This document shows, piece by piece, positions 7,107 through 15,301 of a stretch of 64,000 nt of DNA. Below the pieces are notes generated by a model. It was not told the DNA's origin, made no database searches, and saw only the letters and a program-made list of their open reading frames with translations. The first letter of the stretch is position 1, and each line of letters opens with the position of its first letter. The DNA comes from Alphaproteobacteria bacterium. Its GTDB lineage: Bacteria; Pseudomonadota; Alphaproteobacteria; SMXQ01. Position numbers and translations under genes: made by a program. The DNA lies in NCBI GenBank assembly GCA_009380075.1, contig WHSO01000005.1, positions 1 through 64,000 on the forward strand, given 5' to 3'.

Positions 7107-8848
7107 GTCTTCCTCCCCCGTTGGGAACGTGCGGTCCGGGACGTCCGCGCACCGGCGCGGGGCTGTCGGGGAACCACCGGCAGCCAGAGACAGGATGGAT
7201 GCGCCGCGCTGTGGTGGATGATGTCGCGGCCGAGCTTGGTCGGGTGATAGGGGTGGGCGAAGACACCGTCGGTCTGGTTCGAATCGGCGTTGGCGATCTC
7301 GAGCCGGATGCGGTGTTCCTTGCGGAACAGGTGCGCCGCCGCCATCAGCTCGATGTCAAAGCGGTAAATCGTCCCCGGCTCGATCGCCCGCGGCCGTTCG
7401 TGGGTGTAGTAGGGCCTGAAGCGGGTGTCGAAGCGCGGGTCGCGTTCCCAATGGTGCGAGGCCCTGAGCCAGCCCTTGGACACGATCGCCGCCGCCGGCT
7501 GCGCGCCCCGGGTGCGGGCCTCGTCGGACTGCGGCGCCTGGTCCGACAGCTTGACGATGAAGTCGGTGTCGATCTGGTCGCTCGTGGCACGGAGCTCGAG
7601 CAGGATCGGCCCGGTCACTTCCATGTCCTCGGCCAGCGGGGCGGAGGTGAAGGTCAGCACCCTACGCACCGGGTCCGGCCGCCCGTCGGGGCCGATGGCG
7701 ACGACGCCGATCTTCCATTCGGGATCGGGATAGGCATAGGACACGGAGCCTTCGTTGCGGCGTGGCGGTTCCGGCGCGAGCGCGCCGTCATTGAGCGAGA
7801 CGACCGACCTCGACGGCCCCTTGCGCAGATACCACGGCGTATATTTCGCACGCCGGAGCGGGAATTCCCGTTCCGCCCGTACGACCTTTTCCCCGGTAAT
7901 GTGCAGCCGGACGGGCGCGACCCTTTCCCAGCCGGTGTCGAGGCCCTTGAGGTAGCGGTCGTAGAAGGGCAGCAGCTCCGCCGCGTGGAATTCCTCCGTG
8001 TCGTAGAGGTGGTGCGCCTCGCGCACGTTGGCTGCGCCCGTGACCAGCAGTTTCTTCGGCCCGCGCACGAGTTCATAGCCGAGCAGGTTGCCGCGCAGAT
8101 GCAAATCGCGCTTGCCCCAGTGGCCAATGGAGAAGACCGGGATACGGATATCGCCCAGCCGTTCGGTGACGGTGCGTTCCTTCCAGAAGGCGTCGTAGGT
8201 GCTGTGACGCAGGATCTCGAGATTGAGGTCGTAGGTCATCTCCCGTCCGCGCGGCACATCGGCGGGACGGTGCAGGTTGTTGGCGCGCACCGTGTTGTTG
8301 TACCAGTTCGACCGGTAGCCGCAGAGGATGCCGCCGTGGTAGGTGGAACCGCGGTAGCTGTCGGTCGAGGCGTCGTAGGGTGCGATGCATTTGAGCGCCG
8401 GCGGCTTCATCGCCGCCATGAACCACTGAGACGTGCCGAAATAGGACTGCCCGATGCCGCCGACATTGCCGTCGCACCAGGGCTGGCGGGCGATCCAGGC
8501 GATCATCTCGACGTTATCCATCTGCTCGTCATCCGCCATGTAGCGGAACAGGCCTTCCGACCGGCCCGACCCGCGCACGTCGGCATGGACGTAGGCGTAC
8601 CCGCGCGCGACGTACCAGGCGATGGGGCCGGTCTCGCGCCAGGCAAACAGCGGCACCGCGGGCACGTCGTCGAATTCGTAGCAGTAGGGCGAGGCGGCAT
8701 AGAGCGCGGGAAACCGTCCCGTTGCCTCGGGGCGCCAGACGGACAGGGCGATACGGGTCCCGTCGCGCATGGCGACGGTCATATCCCGTTCGTTCCTGAC
8801 CTTGTAGCGCGGCCGGCTCAGGCCGCGTGCTCCGGCTCCGCGCGCCAT
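7103..8848 (-). CDS. CocE/NonD family serine hydrolase (X-Pro dipeptidyl-peptidase S15-like)
   Basis: 581 aa. The alpha/beta-hydrolase core has VAMRDGTRIALSVWRPEATGRFPALYAASPY, the oxyanion/nucleophile segments HADVRGSGRSEG and GGIGQSYFGTSQW (nucleophile Ser near residue 135), and a C-terminal jelly-roll-like domain (VRRVLTFTSAPLAEDMEVTGPILLELRATSDQIDTDFIVKLSD), the CocE/X-Pro C-terminal arrangement. Known members hydrolyse esters such as cocaine or cephalosporin side chains, or peptides. It overlaps the TctC gene by four bases and probably precedes TctC and FAH in one message. An ester or amide imported by the cell is a reasonable substrate guess. Confidence 0.88.
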   Translation of the reverse strand: MARGAGARGLSRPRYKVRNERDMTVAMRDGTRIALSVWRPEATGRFPALYAASPYCYEFDDVPAVPLFAWRETGPIAWYVARGYAYVHADVRGSGRSEGLFRYMADDEQMDNVEMIAWIARQPWCDGNVGGIGQSYFGTSQWFMAAMKPPALKCIAPYDASTDSYRGSTYHGGILCGYRSNWYNNTVRANNLHRPADVPRGREMTYDLNLEILRHSTYDAFWKERTVTERLGDIRIPVFSIGHWGKRDLHLRGNLLGYELVRGPKKLLVTGAANVREAHHLYDTEEFHAAELLPFYDRYLKGLDTGWERVAPVRLHITGEKVVRAEREFPLRRAKYTPWYLRKGPSRSVVSLNDGALAPEPPRRNEGSVSYAYPDPEWKIGVVAIGPDGRPDPVRRVLTFTSAPLAEDMEVTGPILLELRATSDQIDTDFIVKLSDQAPQSDEARTRGAQPAAAIVSKGWLRASHHWERDPRFDTRFRPYYTHERPRAIEPGTIYRFDIELMAAAHLFRKEHRIRLEIANADSNQTDGVFAHPYHPTKLGRDIIHHSAAHPSCLWLPVVPRQPRAGARTSRTARSQRGRKT

Positions 8849-8956
8849 GCAACGCTTCCCATTACAGCCTGCCCTTCGTTATCGGCTTGTTGCGGTCATT
8901 AAATCCGAGCTCCGGCCGCTTGTCCATCCGAGGCACCGGATATTCCGGCACGCGTT

Positions 8957-9961
8957 TCACAGCCAGCGCAGGCGGCGGAACAGCCAGATCTGCACCGCGG
9001 CGACGAAGACGAGGCCCCCGGTCACCAGCCAGAACGCCGACGGCGCATCCTTGGCGCCGGGCAACCCGTCGACGTTGATGCCGAGCAGCCCGGTGACGAA
9101 GCTCAACGGCAGCAGGATCGAGGCCACGACGGTGAGGACGTACATCGTCCGGTTCATGTCCTCGCTGATGCGGTTGCGCAATTCGTCCTGTACCACGGCA
9201 CCGCGGTCCCTGAGCGCGTCGAGGTCCTCGACGTAGCGGGTGATGTGGTCCGACACCTCGCGCAGTTGCGCCTTGTGGCCGGTGGTGAGCCAGGGGACGC
9301 TTTCCGCCAGCAGGCGGTTCATGGCGTCGCGCTGGGGCGCCAGGTAGCGGCGCAGTTCGATCGCCTGACGGCGCACGCGCCCGAGCGCACGGCGCAGCGC
9401 CGGCGAGTCCGTTCCCTTCCGCCGGTCACCGTCCTCGGCTTCGAGGATGTCGCCTTCGAGGGTATCCACGACGTCTTCCAACTGGTCCAGCGTCGGTCCC
9501 ATGCGGCGCACCAGGCCGCTGGCGATGAAGACCAGGAAATCACCGATGCTCTTTGGGCCGGTGCCACGGGTGAATTCCTCGAGCGCGTCGGCGACCGCCA
9601 TGATGCGGCGGTGGCGGGTGGTCACGACGCGCTCGGGCCCCATCCAGATTCGGACCGATACCATGTCCTCGGGGTCCGATTCCGGGTTGAGGTTGACCCC
9701 GCGCAGGCATACCAGCAGGTGGTCGCCGAGGGCGACGGCGCGCGGGCGCGTTTCCATCGCCAACAGGGTCTCCGCCGCCTGGGTGTCGGCGACGTTGCGG
9801 CGCACCCAGTCGACGGCGCCGGGGTCGCGGAAGTCGAGATGGACCCAGAGGAATCCGTCGCCCGGCTTCCATGCCGCGATTCCGTCCCAGCCGATTTCAC
9901 GTCCCCGTCCCGTGCCGTCGAAGGTGACGGCGCAGATCAGCCCGTCGATGTCCTCGTTCAT
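8957..9961 (-). CDS. zntB: ZntB-type CorA-family zinc/metal transporter
   Basis: 334 aa, starting at the ATG at 9961 after GGGAGCGATC. The long cytoplasmic N-terminal domain (GDGFLWVHLDFRDPGAVDWVRR, LLVCLRGVNLNPESDPEDMVSVRIWMGPERVVTTR) is followed by two C-terminal helices with the signature GLLGINVDGLPGAKDAPSAFW. The GIN and downstream PGAKD stretch is typical of ZntB rather than canonical CorA (GMN). It forms a homopentameric inner-membrane channel or transporter for Zn2+ and related cations. It is divergent from an MscS-family gene with no shared operon. A second CorA-family protein, with the true GMN motif, lies at 53970-55142. Confidence 0.9.
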   Translation of the reverse strand: MNEDIDGLICAVTFDGTGRGREIGWDGIAAWKPGDGFLWVHLDFRDPGAVDWVRRNVADTQAAETLLAMETRPRAVALGDHLLVCLRGVNLNPESDPEDMVSVRIWMGPERVVTTRHRRIMAVADALEEFTRGTGPKSIGDFLVFIASGLVRRMGPTLDQLEDVVDTLEGDILEAEDGDRRKGTDSPALRRALGRVRRQAIELRRYLAPQRDAMNRLLAESVPWLTTGHKAQLREVSDHITRYVEDLDALRDRGAVVQDELRNRISEDMNRTMYVLTVVASILLPLSFVTGLLGINVDGLPGAKDAPSAFWLVTGGLVFVAAVQIWLFRRLRWL

Positions 9962-10087
9962 GATCGCTCCCGCTGCTTCGTCGCCCGCGTGCGCTCCCCG
10001 CGCGGCAGCATAACAGATGCGTGGTACGCCGCGAACGGTTAAGCTCCCGTGCCGATCGCGACAACGACGGAAAGGTCTGTGCCGGAC

Positions 10088-11404
10088 ATGTCGGATTTCT
10101 GGAACACCGCAACCTTGCAGAAATGGTTCGCTGCCGCCGAAGCCTGGTTGCGCGACGACGTCCTGGTGGTGGCGAACCTGATCCAGCTCGGGGGCGTGCT
10201 GGCGGCCCTGATCGTGGCGCGGCTGGCGACGCCGGCGGCCCGGCGCGGCTGCGCCCGGCTCAAGTCCCGCGTCGGTGCCGGCGGCTGGGTGGCCCGTGCG
10301 CTGCAGGAGTTCGACGACAATCTCCTGCCCATCATCTGGCTCGCCATCCAGTGGCCGATGTACCTGCTGGCATCGGGCACGCCGCTTGGCGGCAAGCCGA
10401 TCGAAGTCACCGTCAGCCTGCTCGCCGCCTGGGTCGTTATCCAGTTCACCTCCATCCTGATCCGGGATCCGGCCCTGCGCCGTACGGCGGCCATCCTGGC
10501 CTGGACAGTGGCGGCGCTCAATATCATCGATTTGCTCGATCCCCTGATCGATGCGCTCGACCGGGTTGCCGTCGACCTCGGCGGATTCCGCCTGTCCGTC
10601 CTGGTGGTGATCAAGGGTCTGATCCTGTTCGCAATCCTGCTGTGGCTGGCGCTGTTTTTCTCCCAGTCGTTGGAGCGTCGGTTGAGCGCGTCGCAGCGCC
10701 TGTCGCCTTCGGTCCGGGTGCTGTTCGGGCAGTTGTCGAAGATCATCCTGATCACCGTCGCCATCGTCGTGGCGTTGGCGTCCGTCGGGGTCGACCTGAC
10801 CGCCTTCGCGGTGTTTACCGGGGCGCTCGGTGTCGGCCTTGGCCTTGGCCTGCAAAAGGTGGTGGGCAACCTGTTTTCGGGTGTGCTGCTGTTGATCGAT
10901 CGGTCGATCAAGCCCGGCGACGTGATCGTGGTCGGCGACACCTATGGCTGGATCAACTTCATGGGGGCGCGCTACGTCTCGGTCGTGACGCGCGACGGGA
11001 CGGAGCACCTGATCCCGAACGAAACCTTGATTACGACGCCGGTGGAGAACTGGTCCTATTCCAACAACCTGCTGCGGCTCAGGATTCCCATCGGCATTTC
11101 CTACAAGTCCGATCCGCATAAGGCCATCGCGCTCGTCCTCGAGGCGGCGAAGGAGGTCGCGCGCGTGCTGGATGAGCCGAAAACCGTCGTGCTGGTGACG
11201 GGATTCGGCGACAGCTCCGTCGACCTCGAGGTGCGCATCTGGATCAACGATCCGCGCAACGGCATCAGCAATGTCAAGAGCGAGGTTCTGCTGCGCGTCT
11301 GGGACAAGTTCCATGCGGCCGGCATCGAAATCCCGTTCCCCCAGCGCGATCTCCACATCAAGTCCAACGAAGCAGATTTTTCGGCCGGTCCCTCGGGGGC
11401 GTGA
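10088..11404 (+). CDS. MscS family small-conductance mechanosensitive channel
   Basis: 438 aa. Several N-terminal membrane helices precede the MscS pore helix and beta domain: LTAFAVFTGALGVGLGLGLQKVVGNLFSGVLLLIDRSIKPGDVIVVGDTYGWINFMGARYVSVVTRDGTEHLIPNETLITTPVENWSYSNN. The C-terminus IEIPFPQRDLHIKS is the usual MscS end. It should release solutes on hypo-osmotic shock from the inner membrane. The ATG at 10088 is preferred, with a GTG at 10049 as an alternative; a GGAAAGG ribosome site lies between. A second, larger MscS-family gene is at 15302. Confidence 0.9.
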   Translation: MSDFWNTATLQKWFAAAEAWLRDDVLVVANLIQLGGVLAALIVARLATPAARRGCARLKSRVGAGGWVARALQEFDDNLLPIIWLAIQWPMYLLASGTPLGGKPIEVTVSLLAAWVVIQFTSILIRDPALRRTAAILAWTVAALNIIDLLDPLIDALDRVAVDLGGFRLSVLVVIKGLILFAILLWLALFFSQSLERRLSASQRLSPSVRVLFGQLSKIILITVAIVVALASVGVDLTAFAVFTGALGVGLGLGLQKVVGNLFSGVLLLIDRSIKPGDVIVVGDTYGWINFMGARYVSVVTRDGTEHLIPNETLITTPVENWSYSNNLLRLRIPIGISYKSDPHKAIALVLEAAKEVARVLDEPKTVVLVTGFGDSSVDLEVRIWINDPRNGISNVKSEVLLRVWDKFHAAGIEIPFPQRDLHIKSNEADFSAGPSGA

Positions 11405-11531
11405 GCCACGGCGCGACTCCCGGCCTGCGGCGAAAGACGATAGGCGCGCCTGCCCCCCGCCCGCTATACTGCGACCTTTCAGGGATACGGGCTCGGGATT
11501 CGAGGCCGGGATATGGGCGATTGGGCCGGAC

Positions 11532-12257
11532 ATGCACAGGTTCGACATTCCCGACTGGGTGAAGCGCCACGTCAAGGAGCGGCGCGGGCGCCTCCATGCC
11601 TTCGCCGATATGGACCCGGCGACGACGGCATTGCTCGTGGTCGATCTCCAGCGCGGGTTCATGGACGAGACGGTGGCCCATTCCTTCGTGCCCGAGGCCA
11701 TTGCCATCGTCCCCAACGTCAACCGCCTCGCCGCCGCGGTGCGCGCCGCCGGCGGGCGGGTCGTGTTCATCCGCATGGTGGCGACCGACCAGGCGGCGCG
11801 GGAGTGGTCGGTCTATTACGACGAACTTACCCTCGCGCCCCGTCGCAGCAAGCGACTGGACGGCATGCGGGCGGGCGGGCCCGGCTACGAGTTGTGGCCG
11901 GGGCTTGACGTCGGCGCCGCCGACCTGATCGTCGACAAGACCCGCTATTCCGCCTTCATCCAGGGTTCGTCCGATCTCGAGGCGGTGCTGCGCCGCGAAG
12001 GCATCGATACTGTGCTGGTCGCCGGCACGGTCACCAACACCTGTTGTGAATCGACGGCACGCGACGCCATGATGCGCAACTTCCGCACGGTGATGATCTC
12101 CGACGCCAATGCCGCGCGCAGCGACGAGGCGCACGCGGCGGCGTTGACGAATTTCTATCTCTCCTTCGGCGATGTCATGACCACGGGGGAAGCGATGGCC
12201 TACCTTGCCGCGAATGCGCGCGATGCCGCCGCCGCGGCCGGCCGGGTGCCCGGGTAA
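11532..12257 (+). CDS. Isochorismatase-family cysteine hydrolase
   Basis: 241 aa. The family's catalytic triad is visible: Asp in TALLVVDLQRGFMD (near residue 38), Lys in LIVDKTRYSAF, and Cys in VLVAGTVTNTCCESTARDAM. This is the pattern of amidohydrolases such as nicotinamidase, N-carbamoylsarcosine amidohydrolase, biuret/ureidoacrylate hydrolases and isochorismatase. Ureidoacrylate- or biuret-type amidase activity is more likely than isochorismatase because no siderophore genes are near, but the substrate is not determined. The ATG at 11532 follows GGGCCGGAC. It lies 17 bp before the Atm1-type exporter and may be co-transcribed with it. Confidence 0.88.
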   Translation: MHRFDIPDWVKRHVKERRGRLHAFADMDPATTALLVVDLQRGFMDETVAHSFVPEAIAIVPNVNRLAAAVRAAGGRVVFIRMVATDQAAREWSVYYDELTLAPRRSKRLDGMRAGGPGYELWPGLDVGAADLIVDKTRYSAFIQGSSDLEAVLRREGIDTVLVAGTVTNTCCESTARDAMMRNFRTVMISDANAARSDEAHAAALTNFYLSFGDVMTTGEAMAYLAANARDAAAAAGRVPG

Positions 12258-12274
12258 CATCGCCCGTCATCGTT

Positions 12275-14200
12275 ATGACAGCCGAGAACGCGTCGCCGCG
12301 CCTCCCCCCGTCCCCTGACTCGAGCGAATTCAAGACCTTCGCCGGGCGCCTCGACGTGCGCGTGATACGCTCGCTGCTGCCGTTTCTGTGGCACGAAAAC
12401 TCGTTCGAGCTGCGCGCCCGCGTCGTCGTGTCGCTTGCCCTCCTTCTGCTGGCGATCGCCGCCAACGTCTGCGTGCCGCTCGTCTACAAGGCCGCGATCG
12501 ACGTGCTCACGCCGAAGGGCGCGGCCCTGGTCGTGGTGCCGCTGGCGCTGATTGTCGGCTATGGACTGCTGCGGTTCACGGCCGCCGCGTCGAGCGAGGT
12601 CCGCGACGCCATCTTCGCCAAGGTGACCCAGCGCGCGGTGCGGCAGGTGGCGACCAGCGTCTTCCGCCATCTCCACGTGCTCAGCCTGCGCTTCCATCTC
12701 GACCGCCAGACCGGCGGCCTGTCGCGGGCCATCGAACGCGGCATGAGGGGAATCGAGTTCACCCTCGCCTTCATGCTGTTCTCCATCATCCCGACGATCA
12801 TCGAGATCGTCGTCGTCTGCGCCATCCTGTGGCGCCTGTACGATTTCTGGTTTGCGTCAGTCACCTTCGTCACCATCGCGACCTATATCTACTTCACCCT
12901 GACCATCACCGAATGGCGGCTGCGCTTTCGTCGCGAGATGAACGCCCGCGACCAGGAGGCGAACACGCGGGCCGTCGATTCGCTGCTCAATTTCGAAACC
13001 GTCAAGTACTTCGGCAACGAGGACCACGAATCCCGCCGTTACGACCACGCCATGGAACGCTACGAGTCCGCGGCGGTCCGCAACAAGACCTCGCTGTCGC
13101 TGCTCAACGTGGGGCAGTCGTTCATCATCGCCCTCGGCCTGATCGCGGTGATGATCATGGCCGGCAACGGCGTCGCCGCCGGCACCATGACCGTGGGCGA
13201 TTTCGTGCTGGTCATGACCTACCTGATGCAGCTCTACATGCCGCTCGATTTCCTCGGTTACGTCTATCGCGAGGTGAAGCAATCCCTTACCGACATGGAG
13301 GTGATGTTCAATCTGCTGCAGGTGCCTTCCGAGGTTACGGACCGGCCCGGGGCGAAGCCGCTCGCTGTCGATGGCGGCGAGGTGGTGTTCGACGACGTCG
13401 GCTTCGGCTACAACCGCGACCGGCCGATCCTGAAGGGCGTCAGCTTCCGCGTGCCGCCGGGGCGCCGGGTCGCCATCGTCGGCCCGTCCGGGGCGGGGAA
13501 GTCGACCATTTCCCGGCTGCTCTTCCGGTTCTACGACGTCGGCGGCGGGCGCATCACCATCGACGGCCAGGACCTGCGCGACGTAACCCAGGAATCGGTC
13601 CGCGCCGCCATCGGCATCGTTCCCCAGGACACCGTCCTGTTCAACGACACGGTTCATTACAACATCGCCTACGGCCGGCCCGGCGCGCCCGAGGAGGACA
13701 TCATCCGGGTGGCGAAACTGGCCGCCATCCACGATTTCATCGAATCCACGCCGCAGGGCTACGGAACCCGGGTGGGCGAGCGCGGCCTCAAGCTTTCGGG
13801 CGGCGAAAAGCAGCGCGTCGCCATCGCCCGTACCATGCTGAAGAACCCCCATATCCTGGTGTTCGACGAGGCGACCTCGGCGCTCGACTCGCACACGGAA
13901 AAGGAAATCCAGGCGGCGCTCCGCCAGGTGTCGGAGAACCGCACTACCCTGGTCATCGCGCACCGGCTGTCCACCGTCGTCGATGCCGATGAGATCATCG
14001 TGCTCGACCAGGGCCGCATCACCGAGCGCGGCACTCACGCGGGCCTGCTCGCCAGCGGCGGACAGTACGCCGCCATGTGGGCGCGCCAGCAGGAAGCGGC
14101 GCAATTGCGCGAGACCCTGGCCCAGGACCTCGGTGAGGCGCTCGCCGGGCAGGAGATGGCGACCGAGGGCCTGACCGACGAGAACCTGAAGCGGATCTGA
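12275..14200 (+). CDS. Atm1/HMT1-type ABC exporter (fused permease-ATPase)
   Basis: 641 aa half-transporter that should dimerise in the inner membrane. The six-helix exporter domain spans about residues 30-330, with the NBD after about 360. Walker A is GPSGAGKST (near 405), the signature is LSGGEKQRVAIARTMLKNP (near 506), Walker B is ILVFDEATSALD (near 528), and the switch His is in VIAHRLSTV. The transmembrane segment DSLLNFETVKYFGNEDHESRRYDHAMERYE is characteristic of the Atm1/ABCB7 group, which exports glutathione-linked sulfur species or metal-glutathione conjugates. The C-terminal coil is QEAAQLRETLAQDLGEALAGQE. The organism's heavy-metal or Fe-S handling is the probable role. Confidence 0.93.
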   Translation: MTAENASPRLPPSPDSSEFKTFAGRLDVRVIRSLLPFLWHENSFELRARVVVSLALLLLAIAANVCVPLVYKAAIDVLTPKGAALVVVPLALIVGYGLLRFTAAASSEVRDAIFAKVTQRAVRQVATSVFRHLHVLSLRFHLDRQTGGLSRAIERGMRGIEFTLAFMLFSIIPTIIEIVVVCAILWRLYDFWFASVTFVTIATYIYFTLTITEWRLRFRREMNARDQEANTRAVDSLLNFETVKYFGNEDHESRRYDHAMERYESAAVRNKTSLSLLNVGQSFIIALGLIAVMIMAGNGVAAGTMTVGDFVLVMTYLMQLYMPLDFLGYVYREVKQSLTDMEVMFNLLQVPSEVTDRPGAKPLAVDGGEVVFDDVGFGYNRDRPILKGVSFRVPPGRRVAIVGPSGAGKSTISRLLFRFYDVGGGRITIDGQDLRDVTQESVRAAIGIVPQDTVLFNDTVHYNIAYGRPGAPEEDIIRVAKLAAIHDFIESTPQGYGTRVGERGLKLSGGEKQRVAIARTMLKNPHILVFDEATSALDSHTEKEIQAALRQVSENRTTLVIAHRLSTVVDADEIIVLDQGRITERGTHAGLLASGGQYAAMWARQQEAAQLRETLAQDLGEALAGQEMATEGLTDENLKRI

Positions 14201-14201
14201 C

Positions 14202-14222
14202 CGGCGGGCGTTTCGCCCGTCG
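14202..14222. terminator. Hairpin between convergent ABC exporter and DUF6165 genes
   Basis: CGGCGGGCG-TTT-CGCCCGTCG forms a nine-base-pair stem with one G-U pair and a three-base loop. It lies between two convergent stops. There is no T-run, so it may be a weak bidirectional terminator. Confidence 0.4.
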
Positions 14223-14235
14223 CCGTCACGTCGCC

Positions 14236-14634
14236 CTAATAAGGCGTGTAGGATTTTTCCTCGATGATGTCGGCGCCGAGCGCTTCGTTGATGGCGCGCT
14301 TGAGGCGCGCGCGCTCGTCGTTGTTGACGTACACCGCGCGCGCGAGAGCCACGAACGTCTCGCCGAAGTCCTTGCCGCGCTCGCAGTCGCGGATGTCGTC
14401 CTCGATGTCCCACAGCTTGGCGTTCACCGCCTTGAGCCGGTCGTGCAGGTCGCGCACGTCGTCGCGTTTCGGGATATGTCGTTCCACCACCGCCGAAAGT
14501 TCGGCCAATTCGCGGCGCACGTTGGCGAGGCGGGCGGCGTCGGTCATGCGTTCGGACTTGATCTCGAGGATGGTCAGGCGGTCGACGGCTTCGCCCGGCG
14601 AAATGCGGATGGTGATGGAATTCGGATCAGCCAT
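14236..14634 (-). CDS. DUF6165 family protein
   Basis: 132 aa, mostly helical and charged. It begins MADPNSITIRISPGEAVDRLTILEIKSERM, and carries LANVRRELAELSAVVERHIP, LKAVNAKLWDIEDDIRDCERGKDF and VYVNNDERARLKRAINEALG. This combination is the DUF6165 pattern, a family of small proteins often found near glycosyltransferase or surface-polysaccharide genes. No catalytic residues are recognised and its role is unknown. It ends convergent with the ABC exporter; there is no clear operon partner. Confidence 0.8.
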   Translation of the reverse strand: MADPNSITIRISPGEAVDRLTILEIKSERMTDAARLANVRRELAELSAVVERHIPKRDDVRDLHDRLKAVNAKLWDIEDDIRDCERGKDFGETFVALARAVYVNNDERARLKRAINEALGADIIEEKSYTPY

Positions 14635-14806
14635 GAACCCGTTGCGCGCCGGGCGCCCCCGTCATGTCCTCAAAGGCACGGTCCCGGACGCCGGATGGCG
14701 GGGGTGGAAGACATCAATGGTGGGATAGCAGACCGGCGGTGTCCCCTCAAGCCCTGGCGCCACCGCGTTGCGGTTTCGGTTCCGGGATTATCGCGCATGG
14801 CGCCGG

Positions 14807-15157
14807 TCACACCGCTTCGAGCACCTTCTCCGGCGGGCGGCCGAGGCGGGCCTTGCGGCCGTTGACGATGATCGGGCGCTCGATCAGCACCGGCACCGCC
14901 GCCATGGCGTTTATGGCGTCAGCGGCGCTGGCGGTCCTGGGGTCGATCCCGGCCTTGGCCAGCGCCGCCTTTTCCCTCTTGCGCAGCATGTCGCGGGGAT
15001 GGATGCCGATCAGCTCCGCGATCTTCTTGAGCCGGGCCCTGCTCGGCGGGGTCTTGAGGTACTCGATGATGTTGGGCTCGATCCCCTTCCTGCGCAGCAG
15101 CTCGAGCGCCTTGCGCGAGGTGACGCAGCGGGGGTTGTGATAGAAGTCGATGGTCAT
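14807..15157 (-). CDS. arsC: Arsenate reductase (glutaredoxin-dependent), ArsC family
   Basis: 116 aa. The thioredoxin-like ArsC fold shows the catalytic cysteine loop FYHNPRCVTSRKALELLRR, the LKTPPSRARLKKI linker, and conserved arginines in LIERPIIVNGRKARLGRPPEKVLEAV. It would reduce arsenate to arsenite using glutathione and glutaredoxin. No arsenite pump or ArsR is adjacent, so a housekeeping YffB-like member of the same family remains possible. The ATG at 15157 follows GAGGAAG; the 900-codon track ORF that includes it is an antisense extension through the MscS-family gene. Confidence 0.88.
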   Translation of the reverse strand: MTIDFYHNPRCVTSRKALELLRRKGIEPNIIEYLKTPPSRARLKKIAELIGIHPRDMLRKREKAALAKAGIDPRTASAADAINAMAAVPVLIERPIIVNGRKARLGRPPEKVLEAV

Positions 15158-15301
15158 GGCGCGGTCTTCCTCGTTCGATGCTTTTGAGCCAGATACCCGG
15201 GCAAATGCCGGGAAATTATAGCGGTGCGGGTGCATCGCGAAAACCGGGACGGCGGGCGGGAAGTGACTTGCGCGGCGGCACGGGTTAATCTTTCCCGGCC
15301 C

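Noticed and set aside
8957-11776. 939-codon minus-strand ORF continuing zntB through the MscS and isochorismatase genes
   Set aside because: Family similarity starts at MNEDIDG (9961); the extension is antisense to two plus-strand genes with catalytic or pore motifs.
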